64,000 nt of DNA from Oceanospirillum sp048265165. Its GTDB lineage: Bacteria > Pseudomonadota > Gammaproteobacteria > Pseudomonadales > Halomonadaceae. The position numbers and the translations under genes were made by a program. Shown here in pieces: positions 27,920-37,624 of this stretch. A model generated the notes under the pieces. That model searched no databases. It had not been told where the DNA came from and saw only the letters and a program-made list of their open reading frames with translations. The first letter of the stretch is position 1. Each line of letters begins with the position of its first letter. The stretch is from NCBI RefSeq assembly GCF_048265165.1, contig NZ_JBLXCD010000003.1, forward strand, positions 186,001 through 250,000, read 5' to 3'.

Positions 27920-28768
27920 TTAGATATTCTCAGAACCTAACAGAGTTAAAAAATGCGGACCAAGCTCCAGTTTTGGCAGACAAAAATGCTCTGGATACTG
28001 GGCTTCAACAAAGTAAAGACCATTGGGAGGTGCCGTCACACCAGCCTGAGTACGATCCCGCAGAGCCAGAAGTTCTGCTATCCACTCAACAGGTTTATCC
28101 CCGGCTCCAACCGGCAGTAGCGCACCAACAATATTACGGATCATATGATGAAGAAAAGCGTTTGCCTGAATCTCCAGGATCACCAGAGAGCCCATACGAA
28201 AAACTTTAGCTCTCTCGATATTACGCCACGGCGTATTAGACTGACAACCCGCAGCACGAAATGAAGAGAAATCATTTTCTCCTAACAGATGCTGAACCGC
28301 TTTATGCATGCGATTCTCATCCAGCGGCCGGTCAAACCAGGTCATCTGATCACACATCAGCGCAGGACGCACACGCTGATTGTAAATCACATAGCGATAA
28401 CGCCGGGAAGTTGCGGAATAGCGCGCATGAAACTCAGAATCCACAGGAACCGCCCAACGAACCGCGATACTATCCGGCAAATTGGTATTACAGCCAAAAA
28501 CCCAGGCTTTACTGGAACGCACCGCTTTTGAGTCAAAATGAACAATCTGGGATGAAGCATGTACACCCGTGTCTGTCCGACCCGAACACATGACCGTCAC
28601 AGGCTCATTTGCCACTTTACTCAACGCCTTCTCCAGCGTTTCCTGCACACTTCTTACACCTGGTTGCTGCGTCTGCCAACCATGGTAACCCGAACCATTA
28701 TATTCAACACACATCGCATAACGGCCTGCACGACCATTGTCATCGGGGATTACAGAAAGCTGAGTCAT
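27920..28768 (-). CDS. truA: tRNA pseudouridine(38-40) synthase TruA
   Basis: A 282-residue enzyme that converts uridines 38-40 of the tRNA anticodon arm to pseudouridine. The catalytic Asp is in CSGRTDTGVHA; GSGYHGWQ and FLHHMIRNIVG are conserved. No clear ribosome site precedes the ATG at 28768. It is adjacent to fimV upstream and trpF downstream, as in Pseudomonas. Confidence 0.96.
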   Translation of the reverse strand: MTQLSVIPDDNGRAGRYAMCVEYNGSGYHGWQTQQPGVRSVQETLEKALSKVANEPVTVMCSGRTDTGVHASSQIVHFDSKAVRSSKAWVFGCNTNLPDSIAVRWAVPVDSEFHARYSATSRRYRYVIYNQRVRPALMCDQMTWFDRPLDENRMHKAVQHLLGENDFSSFRAAGCQSNTPWRNIERAKVFRMGSLVILEIQANAFLHHMIRNIVGALLPVGAGDKPVEWIAELLALRDRTQAGVTAPPNGLYFVEAQYPEHFCLPKLELGPHFLTLLGSENI

Positions 28769-28838
28769 ATTGAGAGGATGTATTCCAGTTAAACAAAAGC
28801 GTTATACAAAATCTGCTGAGCCTAATCAGGCCAGCCTT

Positions 28839-28875
28839 AAAACGGCATCGGGCCTGACCTGAGTCAGACCCGATG
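28839..28875 (-). terminator. Probable terminator after fimV
   Basis: CATCGGG-CTGAC (28846-28858) pairs with GTCAG-CCCGATG (28863-28875) with one internal mismatch and a four-base loop. On the minus strand a TTTT follows after three bases. It lies 26 bases past the fimV stop. Confidence 0.65.
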
Positions 28876-28900
28876 GATACTGCGGTATCTGCATCAGATG

Positions 28901-31900
28901 CTAAGCATCGCCCTGCAGTTTAGCTATTAGTTCGCTGGCATCACGTTTTTGCTCAGTGCTACCACGCTTAAGAACATCTTCCAGAGCTTCAATGGCTGAT
29001 GTAGTATTCCCCATATCAACATAGGCCCGTGCCAGATCCAGCTTGATTTCCGGGTTCTCGTTTTCATCCAAAAGCCCATCAAGATTCAGCTGCTCATCAA
29101 CACTGTCTTCTTCAAAAGAGATATCTGATAGTTCTCCAAGATCCGCAAGATCGTCATCATCATCGATACTTGGTGAAAGATCGGCAATATCATCAGAAGC
29201 AAGATCCTGACTAACAAGCTCTTCCATACCTCTTACTTCTGAAGTTTCAGGCTCATTAACCGCTGACATAGACAGGTCGCCAAGATCCTCAATATAGTCT
29301 TTAGCATCCGATCTAAGGGCTTGCTGGCTATCATTAAACTGATAATCAGCATCACTTTCATCAACGCTGAACGGAGTCAGATCATCAGATTCTAAGTCCG
29401 CTAGATCCGTCAGTTCAAAGTCGTCTTTACCGAGAGGTTCCGGCTCTCCAAGCTCCAGTGGATCCAGGTTGATCATGGGCTTATTGTCTTCAATATCATC
29501 GCCCAAATCCAAGTCCATCAACTCAAAGTCGACATCATCCAGATCGAGGCTATCATCAGAAGATTCCTCACCGGCATAGCGTTCAAAATCGCGTTCCAGC
29601 GCATCCAGTTCACTATTCAGGTCAACATCATAGTCAGCATCTGCTGATTCAGAAGAAACAGCCTTATCATCCAAAGGCATGATGTCATCCAGATCATCAA
29701 CCTCATCTACAGCAGACGGTTCAGCAACATAATGGCTGGCACCGGTTTTGTTGTAAAGTTCCTGCTGCAGCGTCAGCGCCTCACCCAATGCTTTAGCATC
29801 CGCTGCATTCTGCAACTGGCGTAGCTCGTGGTCGAAAGTTGCCTCATCGCCCAGATCAACCAGCACTTCCATAAACTTCAGACGTACATCATTGTCTTCC
29901 GGATTCTCACCGAGGCTTCTCTGCAAGATTGCAGCAGCCCGCTCAGGCTGGCCGAGTTCACGGTAGCTTTCAGCCTCATCTAAAGCACTAAGCTCAGAGA
30001 CAGTATTATCAATCTCTTCATAGTCACTCAGCATATCAGGAGCATCACCAGATTCAGAAAAAGCAGGCTCTGCAGCAAAATCGTCAGAGGCAGCGTCTGT
30101 AGAGAGATCCTGTTCTGACTCTAAGGCCAATTTCTCAGCTTCCCGAGCAGCCGCATCATCTGCCAGAGCGGCCAACAGCTCATCATCCTTCTGTTCCTGA
30201 GTATCGATAGCACCGCCATCAAGAGGCAAGTCAGGGATATCATCTATCTCTGAAAGTTCCAGATCACTCAGGTCATCACCTTCCAGGTCAATGAGTTCCT
30301 CATCATCCAAATCAATCTGAATATCCGGATCACCTTCACTGGTTTCTGCTATGGTATCTAACTCCAGATCGTCAAGCACTTCCGGTTCAGATATCTCATC
30401 ATCAAATGAAATATCTGAGTGCCCGGCATCTGACTCAATGAGATTATCCTGAACCGACTCACCTGAATCAGCTTCAACGGCTAATTCGGTGTTTACTGTC
30501 GACTCAGCTTGCACGAAAGGGAGTTGAAAATCCCCCTTTTCATCATCTCCGTCAGGGTCGCCCAGATCAAAGTCTTCAGAAAAATCGAGATCATCGAGAT
30601 CAAGGTCGCCATCCAGCTCCAAAGACTCACCGTCGGCTTCAAGGTCATCCCCCAAGCCACCCAGGTCGAAATCACCAAGATCTTCGATATCTGCAGAGCT
30701 GCTTTCCGCCTGAACATCAGGCTCACCGAGGTCATCAAGATCCATCTCAATCTCAGACAGGCTACTCTCATCGAGATCACCGCTCAGGTCATCATCAAGG
30801 CTCAAATCATCCGGTAGGTCATCATTTGATATAGCGTCCAGAGCAGCGACACCAGCAGCACCCGCTGCTGCACCGGTTGCCAGATCAGACAAATCAGAAT
30901 CATCACGGTTATTTTTCTGTTTTGCCGACTTTTTACTGGCAGCCTTACGACGACGCATCACCACAAGCAGCAGAATCAGAGCCAATATAGCGGCAGCAGC
31001 ACCACCAATAATCGTTGCATTTTTTCGAAGACTATCAACGAGGAAAGACCCAGGATCCAGCTCCGTTGTTTCCTGTGTATCCAATGAGAAGGATTCAACA
31101 GGCTCAGACTGAGCATCCTGTTCAGTTACAACGTCACTCTGCTCCGAAGTTTCTTTAGCTTTGGCAGCCAGATCCAAACCAATAGCACCGGCACTAACCT
31201 GGCCAGTTACCGCTGCTGATGCTGTTGTTGCAACAGGAGGTTCAGTACTGATCGCCATGCTGTCTTTTTCGGTAGACTGGGTATTGGATTCTGCAACAGA
31301 CTCACCCGACAGAAGCTTATTCTGCTTATCAAGCATTGCTTCCATCGCGGCCAGCTGTTCATCTTTTAAGCGAATCAGTTTCTGTAGAGTACTAACCTGC
31401 TTCTGAAGCTCATCCAGTCGACCGGATAATTCAGTTTTTTCACGGTTTGACTGATCAAGACTTTCTTTGCTGAGCGCCAGCTCTTCACTGACTTTTGCGC
31501 GTTCTGAGTCTGTCGCCTGTTGCTCTGTATCTGCGACCAGCTTCAGAGGCTTACTGTCAGCTGGTGCGGTACTAGCAGGCTTTAATTTGGCAGCCCCAGG
31601 TACTGACTGAGCTTTAAATGCGACCCAAGCTTTATTCTGGCGGGCAACCTCTCGAATAGCTTCAAGCCCGGTACGGCTCATCATAGCGGAGCGATTAGGA
31701 ATCAGGATGGTGCTGCCTGCTTCCATGTTATTGATATTACCGGTCGGGAAAGCATCCGGATTAGCGTCCTGAATACCCAGCATAGCCTGCTTAATAGTAA
31801 TATCACTATCTGGGCGGTTCTTACGCGCAAGGCTCCAAAGTGTATCCGTTGGGCCAACCTTAATTCGATGCGCGCCCTCTTCAACCAAGCTTGCAACAGG

Positions 31901-32377
31901 CGAGGCAGTACGCGCAGAAGATGCCGGGACAGCCTGCACACCGGAAGAAGACTGTGCAGATGTATTGTCAGCTGACGCATTGTTATAAGTTGGAGGGTCG
32001 ATCAGGAAAGTATATTCCCGCATCAGCTGCCCCTGCGGCCACTCTACAGCCAGCAGAAAGTTCAGAAATGGCTCTTTAACCGGTTTAGAACTTTTAAGTT
32101 CAATATAGGGACCGTTACCACCCGAAATAACACTAAAGGTCAGGTTCTCCAGAAAAAACTGGCGATCCAGCCCCGCTTTAGCAAATGCGCGTTCATCCGC
32201 AAGTTGCACGCGAATATCTTCAGCATCAACATCGTCTGTTTCTGCCAATTGAATCGTCGCCCTAAACGGCTGATTCAGTGATGAAAGTAACTCGGCTTCA
32301 CCGAGTCCTAAAGCAAACGCCAGTGGACTGCTTAACATACCCACCGTCGCAAGAGTTCCCGCCAGCTTGCGCACCAT
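28901..32377 (-). CDS. fimV: FimV-type polar hub protein
   Basis: A 1,158-residue inner-membrane protein. FimV organises the cell pole and is needed for type IV pilus function and cyclic-AMP signalling in Pseudomonas. In order: signal peptide (residues 1-22), FimV N-terminal domain starting GLGEAELLSSLNQPFRATI, a LysM-type peptidoglycan-binding domain (about 170-225, TDTLWSLARKNRP), a coiled coil (about 280-345), a membrane helix (about 455-475) with RRRK on the cytoplasmic side, a very long Asp/Glu-rich cytoplasmic region with TPR-like helices near residue 790, and the conserved C-terminal FimV domain (IKLDLARAYVDMGNTTSAIE). The acidic segment, nearly 600 residues, dominates the protein. Position between asd and truA is conserved. 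Confidence 0.94.
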   Translation of the reverse strand: MVRKLAGTLATVGMLSSPLAFALGLGEAELLSSLNQPFRATIQLAETDDVDAEDIRVQLADERAFAKAGLDRQFFLENLTFSVISGGNGPYIELKSSKPVKEPFLNFLLAVEWPQGQLMREYTFLIDPPTYNNASADNTSAQSSSGVQAVPASSARTASPVASLVEEGAHRIKVGPTDTLWSLARKNRPDSDITIKQAMLGIQDANPDAFPTGNINNMEAGSTILIPNRSAMMSRTGLEAIREVARQNKAWVAFKAQSVPGAAKLKPASTAPADSKPLKLVADTEQQATDSERAKVSEELALSKESLDQSNREKTELSGRLDELQKQVSTLQKLIRLKDEQLAAMEAMLDKQNKLLSGESVAESNTQSTEKDSMAISTEPPVATTASAAVTGQVSAGAIGLDLAAKAKETSEQSDVVTEQDAQSEPVESFSLDTQETTELDPGSFLVDSLRKNATIIGGAAAAILALILLLVVMRRRKAASKKSAKQKNNRDDSDLSDLATGAAAGAAGVAALDAISNDDLPDDLSLDDDLSGDLDESSLSEIEMDLDDLGEPDVQAESSSADIEDLGDFDLGGLGDDLEADGESLELDGDLDLDDLDFSEDFDLGDPDGDDEKGDFQLPFVQAESTVNTELAVEADSGESVQDNLIESDAGHSDISFDDEISEPEVLDDLELDTIAETSEGDPDIQIDLDDEELIDLEGDDLSDLELSEIDDIPDLPLDGGAIDTQEQKDDELLAALADDAAAREAEKLALESEQDLSTDAASDDFAAEPAFSESGDAPDMLSDYEEIDNTVSELSALDEAESYRELGQPERAAAILQRSLGENPEDNDVRLKFMEVLVDLGDEATFDHELRQLQNAADAKALGEALTLQQELYNKTGASHYVAEPSAVDEVDDLDDIMPLDDKAVSSESADADYDVDLNSELDALERDFERYAGEESSDDSLDLDDVDFELMDLDLGDDIEDNKPMINLDPLELGEPEPLGKDDFELTDLADLESDDLTPFSVDESDADYQFNDSQQALRSDAKDYIEDLGDLSMSAVNEPETSEVRGMEELVSQDLASDDIADLSPSIDDDDDLADLGELSDISFEEDSVDEQLNLDGLLDENENPEIKLDLARAYVDMGNTTSAIEALEDVLKRGSTEQKRDASELIAKLQGDA

Positions 32378-32848
32378 ATTTCTGATTCCTTAACACTTTG
32401 CACCGACCTGAACGGCAGTACGGCAGACTGAGATTGCTAAACCTTAGCCTTTCTGTCCCAGTTGATATTGGATTAGTGTAACTTTTATCAATATTTCAAC
32501 AATTTGTACACATCACCAAAGAACCATTCAGGCTTTTTATTTGTTTAGGTTGTTATTTTTTATCCGCTTTTTCCCCGGCTAAACGGCTGATCAGTGCCAT
32601 AAGTTAACAACCTGTCGTTGATAAAAGCAAAAAACAAGCCAAAAAAGATCCATGCGCAAGATCCGAATAAAATACTTTGAAAGCCTGTAAAATATTAATC
32701 CGCTGCCAACAACCCCGGGTATTATGAATATCAGCCAGGTATTGTCGAATATCATCCTGCCCCTGCTGATGCGAACGGGATAAGCATTGCCGCTGAAACG
32801 GAAAAAGCCTGCCGAAGCAGGCTTTCCTATTGTAATAACTGAAAAAAA
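32378..32848. other. 471-bp intergenic region between asd and fimV
   Basis: The right end holds the asd terminator. The rest is AT-rich and must contain the fimV promoter, but no single -35/-10 pair stands out. A 19-codon plus-strand frame at 32724-32783 has no supporting ribosome site. I see no RNA gene. Confidence 0.6.
32802..32825 (-). terminator. Rho-independent terminator of asd
   Basis: AAAGCCTGC (32804-32812) and GCAGGCTTT (32817-32825) pair around a CGAA loop. On the minus strand the stem runs into five T. It lies 24 bases past the asd stop. Confidence 0.88.
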
Positions 32849-33964
32849 TCAGTTATCCATCAGGATTGTCAACATACGACGTAGAGGCTCAGCAGCCCCC
32901 CACAACAGCTGGTCACCCACACTGAATGCATTCAGGTATTCATTACCAATATTCATCTTACGCAGACGACCTACTGGTACACTAAGGGTGCCAGTCACTT
33001 TCGCTGGTGTCAGCTCCTGAGCCGTGATATCACGCTCATTGGGAATCACTTTCACCCAGTCATTAGCCTCTGCGATCATGGCATTGATCTCATCCATTGG
33101 CACATCACGCTTAAGCTTAATCGTGAATGCCTGACTATGACAACGCATAGCACCGATACGTACACAAGTACCATCAATTGGGATCGGGTTCTTATCCAGC
33201 CCCAGAATCTTATTGGTTTCGGCCACCGCTTTCCACTCTTCCCGGCTCTGGCCGTTATCCAGCTTGCTGTCGATCCATGGGATCAAAGAACCTGCCAGTG
33301 GCGCGCCGAAGTTGTCCAGCGGCATCTGATCGCTACGGATAGTTTCCGCTACTTTACGGTCGATATCCAGAATCGCGGCGGAAGATGCAATATCATCAGC
33401 AACTGAGCCATGGATAATCCCCATCTGACTAATCAGCTCTTTCATGTGGCGGGCACCACCACCGGAAGCAGCCTGATAGGTCATGGAGGTCATCCACTCC
33501 ACAACATCATTCTGGAACAGGCCACCCAGCCCCATCAGCATCAGAGATACAGTACAGTTGCCGCCGACAAAGGTTTTAACACCGTTTGCCAAACCATCTT
33601 TGATCACGTTCATATTGACCGGATCCAGAACAATGATCGCCTCATCATCCATACGCAATGACGATGCGGCATCGATCCAATAACCGTTCCAACCACTGGC
33701 ACGCAGCTTAGGGTAAACATCGTTTGTATAATCACCACCCTGACAGGTGATGATAATATCCATGGCCTTCAGCTCTTCGATATCGGTAGCGTCTTTCAGA
33801 GCAGGGGCTTCTTTGCCAAAATTTGGCGCAGCCTGGCCTGCCTGAGAGGTTGTGAAGAAAATAGGTTCGATCTGGTTGAAGTCTCCCTCATCCTGCATGC
33901 GCTGCATCAGCACAGAACCTACCATTCCGCGCCAGCCAACAAGACCTACACGTTTTTGAGCCAT
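32849..33964 (-). CDS. asd: Aspartate-semialdehyde dehydrogenase Asd
   Basis: A 371-residue NADP-dependent enzyme that makes aspartate semialdehyde from aspartyl phosphate, at the branch to lysine/diaminopimelate, threonine and methionine. VGLVGWRGMVGSVLMQRM is the nucleotide-binding start. The catalytic cysteine is in GGNCTVSLMLM, and the catalytic histidine region is RIGAMRCHSQA. It is the long Gram-negative form. AGGTGA precedes the ATG. A 172-base gap separates it from leuB. Confidence 0.97.
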   Translation of the reverse strand: MAQKRVGLVGWRGMVGSVLMQRMQDEGDFNQIEPIFFTTSQAGQAAPNFGKEAPALKDATDIEELKAMDIIITCQGGDYTNDVYPKLRASGWNGYWIDAASSLRMDDEAIIVLDPVNMNVIKDGLANGVKTFVGGNCTVSLMLMGLGGLFQNDVVEWMTSMTYQAASGGGARHMKELISQMGIIHGSVADDIASSAAILDIDRKVAETIRSDQMPLDNFGAPLAGSLIPWIDSKLDNGQSREEWKAVAETNKILGLDKNPIPIDGTCVRIGAMRCHSQAFTIKLKRDVPMDEINAMIAEANDWVKVIPNERDITAQELTPAKVTGTLSVPVGRLRKMNIGNEYLNAFSVGDQLLWGAAEPLRRMLTILMDN

Positions 33965-34136
33965 ATTGTCACCTATTGGTCTATGGAGTATTTGCCGTCC
34001 TACACCTCGTCTTAGGGAATAGGCCGGTTAAGTAATTAACAACAGAATCCATTTAGGGCAGGCCTATGACCTACCTTTCCGTAATCTGTCTAAGCTGCTT
34101 TGCCTGCAGCCTCAATGCTGTACCATAACGGTTTTA

Positions 34137-35198
34137 CTAAAGTGCAGCGACAACAGCAGCGCCCATCTCTTCAGTACTAACCAATTTACAGCCTTCCGAC
34201 ATAATATCGGCTGTACGCAAGCCCTGATCCAGCACCTTTTCTACCGCCTGCTCAATACGATCTGCCGCGGCAATCTCATTCAGAGAGTAACGCAGCATCA
34301 TAGCTACGGACAGAATCGTTGCCAGCGGGTTTGCTTTACCCTGACCTGCAATATCCGGTGCAGAACCGTGGCACGGCTCGTACATACCTTTACCGTTTTC
34401 ATCCAGAGAGGCAGAAGGCAGCATGCCGATAGAGCCGGTCAGCATCGCTGCAGCATCCGATAGAATATCACCGAACATATTGCCGGTTACCATCACATCA
34501 AACTGCTTAGGTGCACGCACCAACTGCATCGCAGCGTTGTCCACCAGCATATGAGACAACTCAACATCCGGGTATTCTTTGGCCAGCTCGTCCATCACCT
34601 CTTTCCACAGCACGGTAACTTCCAGCACGTTGGATTTATCGATGGAACACAAGCGCTTACCACGTTTTTGGGCGGCCTCAAATGCCTGGCGACCAATACG
34701 ACGGATCTCTGATTCAGAATAAACGTAGGTGTTGTAACCTTCACGCTCACCATTTTCCAGAGTACGGATACCCCGAGGCTGACCAAAGTAGATACCGCCG
34801 GTCAGTTCACGCACGATAAGAATATCCAGACCTGAAACCACTTCAGGCTTCAGTGTGGAGGCTTCCGCCAGCTGCGGGTACAGGATTGCAGGGCGCAGGT
34901 TTGCAAAAAACTCCAGCTGAGAACGAATGCCCAGCAGGCCTTTCTCAGGACGCTGCTCCATTGGGTTAGCATCCCATTTAGGGCCACCAACAGCTCCCAA
35001 TAAAATAGCATCGGCGTTACGAGCTTTTGCTAGAGTTTCATCCGGAAGAGGATTGCCGGTGGTATCTACAGCTGCCCCACCAATCAGAGCGGAGTCAATT
35101 TCAATATCCAGGTTCAGCGTGCCCAGTACTTTTACTGCTTCGGTTACAATCTCAGGGCCGATGCCATCACCGGGCAATACCAATACATGCTTTGTCAT
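34137..35198 (-). CDS. leuB: 3-isopropylmalate dehydrogenase LeuB
   Basis: A 353-residue NAD-dependent oxidative decarboxylase of leucine synthesis. LPGDGIGPEIV is at the N-terminus, RELTGGIYFGQPRG in the substrate site, GDILSDAAAMLTGSIGMLPS binds metal and substrate, and EPCHGSAPDIAGQGKANP binds NAD. It is preceded by a hairpin in the leuD-leuB gap. Confidence 0.97.
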   Translation of the reverse strand: MTKHVLVLPGDGIGPEIVTEAVKVLGTLNLDIEIDSALIGGAAVDTTGNPLPDETLAKARNADAILLGAVGGPKWDANPMEQRPEKGLLGIRSQLEFFANLRPAILYPQLAEASTLKPEVVSGLDILIVRELTGGIYFGQPRGIRTLENGEREGYNTYVYSESEIRRIGRQAFEAAQKRGKRLCSIDKSNVLEVTVLWKEVMDELAKEYPDVELSHMLVDNAAMQLVRAPKQFDVMVTGNMFGDILSDAAAMLTGSIGMLPSASLDENGKGMYEPCHGSAPDIAGQGKANPLATILSVAMMLRYSLNEIAAADRIEQAVEKVLDQGLRTADIMSEGCKLVSTEEMGAAVVAAL

Positions 35199-35212
35199 TT
35201 TCTGTTATCCCG

Positions 35213-35233
35213 AGGCAGGTCAATTACCTGCCT
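35213..35233. other. Hairpin immediately upstream of leuB
   Basis: AGGCAGGT (35213-35220) and ACCTGCCT (35226-35233) pair around CAATT. On the minus strand the stem ends just before the GGGAT that serves as leuB ribosome site, 14 bases from the ATG. It could affect translation, mRNA processing or partial termination between leuD and leuB. Confidence 0.5.
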
Positions 35234-35303
35234 TTATCTGTACATAGAATATTTAGCTTCACGGTCTGTTAAAACAGAGCTCAGTCAGTCATTAAAAAGC
35301 ACA

Positions 35304-35948
35304 TTAAACCTGACGGAACAGCCATGGCTGCGAAGCCTGATGCTTCGCTTCAAACGCTTTAATTGCATCTGATTTTTCCAGTGTCAGGCCGATATCATCC
35401 AGACCGTTGATCAGGCAGTGACGGCGGAAGTCATCTACATCAAACGTAATACTGCGGCCAGATGGCGTACGAATCTCTTTGGCATCCAGATCCACCGTCA
35501 GACGGTAACCTTCTTCACCAGCAACTTCTGTAAACAGGCTATCTACAGTAGCATCATCCAGAACAATCGGCAGAATGCCGTTCTTAAAGCAGTTGTTATA
35601 GAAAATATCCGCAAAACTTGGCGCAATAACACAGCGGAAACCGTAATCTAACAATGCCCAGGGCGCATGTTCACGGGAAGAACCACAACCAAAGTTCTGG
35701 CGCGCCAACAGCACGGAAGCGCCGTCGTAACGCGGCTGATTCAGAACAAAGTCCGGATTTTTCGGTCGCTGACTGCAATCCTGATCAGGCTTACCTTCAT
35801 CCAGATAACGCAGCTCATCAAACAGGTTTGGCCCAAAACCAGATCGCTTGATCGATTTCAGAAACTGCTTGGGGATAATCATGTCGGTGTCGACATTGGC
35901 GCGATCCATTGGAGCAACCAAGCCATCTAATTGAGTAAACTTTTCCAT
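35304..35948 (-). CDS. leuD: 3-isopropylmalate dehydratase small subunit LeuD
   Basis: A 214-residue swivel subunit that pairs with LeuC to isomerise 2-isopropylmalate. DRANVDTDMIIPKQFLK and NFGCGSSREHAPWAL are the family signatures. A strong GGAGG lies eight bases before the ATG, 15 bases after the leuC stop, so leuCD is one unit. Confidence 0.97.
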   Translation of the reverse strand: MEKFTQLDGLVAPMDRANVDTDMIIPKQFLKSIKRSGFGPNLFDELRYLDEGKPDQDCSQRPKNPDFVLNQPRYDGASVLLARQNFGCGSSREHAPWALLDYGFRCVIAPSFADIFYNNCFKNGILPIVLDDATVDSLFTEVAGEEGYRLTVDLDAKEIRTPSGRSITFDVDDFRRHCLINGLDDIGLTLEKSDAIKAFEAKHQASQPWLFRQV

Positions 35949-35963
35949 GGGTGCCTCCGGTAA

Positions 35964-37394
35964 TCAGTTAGCTTGCAGAACATCACGAACATCAACAAAG
36001 TGGCCAGCAACCGCTGCGGCTGCAGCCATGCCCGGGCTGACCAGATGCGTCCGACCACCAAAGCCCTGACGACCTTCAAAGTTGCGATTTGATGTTGAGG
36101 CACAGTGTTCACCAGCGCCCAGTTTATCGGCATTCATCGCCAGACACATGGAACAACCCGGCTCACGCCATTCAAAACCCGCTTCGACAAAGACTTTATC
36201 CAGCCCCTCTTTTTCTGCCTGGACTTTTACCAGACCAGAGCCCGGTACAACCAGTGCCTGCTTAACATTCGCTGCAACTTTTTTTCCTTTGGCAACAGCC
36301 GCTGCTTCACGCAGATCCTCAATACGGGAGTTCGTGCAGGAACCGATAAAAACACTATCCAGCTTAATATCAGTAATTGACTGGCCGGCTTTCAAACCCA
36401 TATATTCTAAGGCACGGGCATAGGCTTTTTGCTGATCTTCTTCTGCCTGTTCTGCAGGGTTTGGTACGATACCTGAAACCGGCAAGACCATTTCAGGAGA
36501 GTTCCCCCAAGTGACCTGAGGCTCAATATCAGCGGCTTCAAGTTCAACGACAGTATCAAACACAGCATCAGCGTCAGAGTGCAGGTCACTCCATACCTCA
36601 ACGGCCTGTTCCCATTGAGCCTCTGTCGGCGCAAACGGGCGACCTTTAACATAATCGATCGTTGTCTGATCTACAGCTACCAAGCCGACACGGGCACCTG
36701 CTTCAATCGCCATGTTACAGATGGTCATACGGCCTTCCATCGACAGGTTACGAATCGCTTCACCACCAAATTCGATGGCACAGCCGTTGCCGCCTGCGGT
36801 ACCTATTTTACCGATTACCGCCAGAACGATATCTTTACCGGTAACACCGGCGGCCAACGTTCCGTTAACCTTAACCAGCATATTTTTCATTTTGCGCTGA
36901 ATCAGGCACTGGGTCGCCAACACATGCTCTACTTCTGAAGTACCAATACCATGTGCCAGAGCACCAAAAGCGCCATGGGTTGCGGTATGGGAGTCTCCGC
37001 AAACCAATGTCATACCTGGCAGAGTCGCTCCCTGTTCAGGACCAACGACGTGTACAATACCCTGGCGTATGTCGTTAATTTTGAATTCTGTGATACCAAA
37101 ATCGTCACAGTTCTCATCCAGAGTCACAACCTGAATTTTAGAAACCGGGTCTTCGATACCCGCGTTACCCTCTTTACGCTCTTTCAGTGTGGTTGGCACA
37201 TTGTGGTCCGGCGTTGCCAGGTTCGTATCCAAACGCCAGGGTTTACGGCCCGCAATACGCAAGCCTTCAAACGCCTGAGGTGACGTTACTTCGTGCAGTA
37301 ACTGACGGTCGATATAAATCAACGAAGTGCCATCATCCCGCTCTTCAACTAAATGGTTATCCCACAATTTATCGTACAGGGTTTTGCCTGCCAT
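35964..37394 (-). CDS. leuC: 3-isopropylmalate dehydratase large subunit LeuC
   Basis: A 476-residue aconitase-family subunit with a [4Fe-4S] cluster. Cluster cysteines are in FIGSCTNSR and GCSMCLAMN. CGDSHTATHGAFGALA is conserved. It is first of the leu genes here and divergent from a LysR regulator. leuA is not in the window. Confidence 0.97.
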   Translation of the reverse strand: MAGKTLYDKLWDNHLVEERDDGTSLIYIDRQLLHEVTSPQAFEGLRIAGRKPWRLDTNLATPDHNVPTTLKERKEGNAGIEDPVSKIQVVTLDENCDDFGITEFKINDIRQGIVHVVGPEQGATLPGMTLVCGDSHTATHGAFGALAHGIGTSEVEHVLATQCLIQRKMKNMLVKVNGTLAAGVTGKDIVLAVIGKIGTAGGNGCAIEFGGEAIRNLSMEGRMTICNMAIEAGARVGLVAVDQTTIDYVKGRPFAPTEAQWEQAVEVWSDLHSDADAVFDTVVELEAADIEPQVTWGNSPEMVLPVSGIVPNPAEQAEEDQQKAYARALEYMGLKAGQSITDIKLDSVFIGSCTNSRIEDLREAAAVAKGKKVAANVKQALVVPGSGLVKVQAEKEGLDKVFVEAGFEWREPGCSMCLAMNADKLGAGEHCASTSNRNFEGRQGFGGRTHLVSPGMAAAAAVAGHFVDVRDVLQAN

Positions 37395-37624
37395 CTGCCT
37401 AACTCCTCATGCATCTGTTTTCAGACCCGTATTTCTCATATTTTCTGCAACAAGCGGGGTTCAAACAGCAGGTTGCATTTTTATTTACGGGTTATTCGAC
37501 CAGTTTATAAGCCGCAATAAGATAAAACAAATTCATATTTTTTATCTATTGGATTCCTTTTAGTTATAATTGATTTCATTTGGTTAACAAATAGCCTTCA
37601 AGTGAGAATTTAAGAGCGGACCCC

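Noticed and set aside
27917..28900. Possible trp leader/attenuator upstream of trpF
   Set aside because: trpF begins three bases after truA, and there is no short Trp-rich leader peptide.
32724..32783. 19-residue hydrophobic peptide frame upstream of fimV on the opposite strand
   Set aside because: The sequence MNISQVLSNIILPLLMRTG looks membrane-like, but there is no good ribosome site, and frames this short arise by chance.
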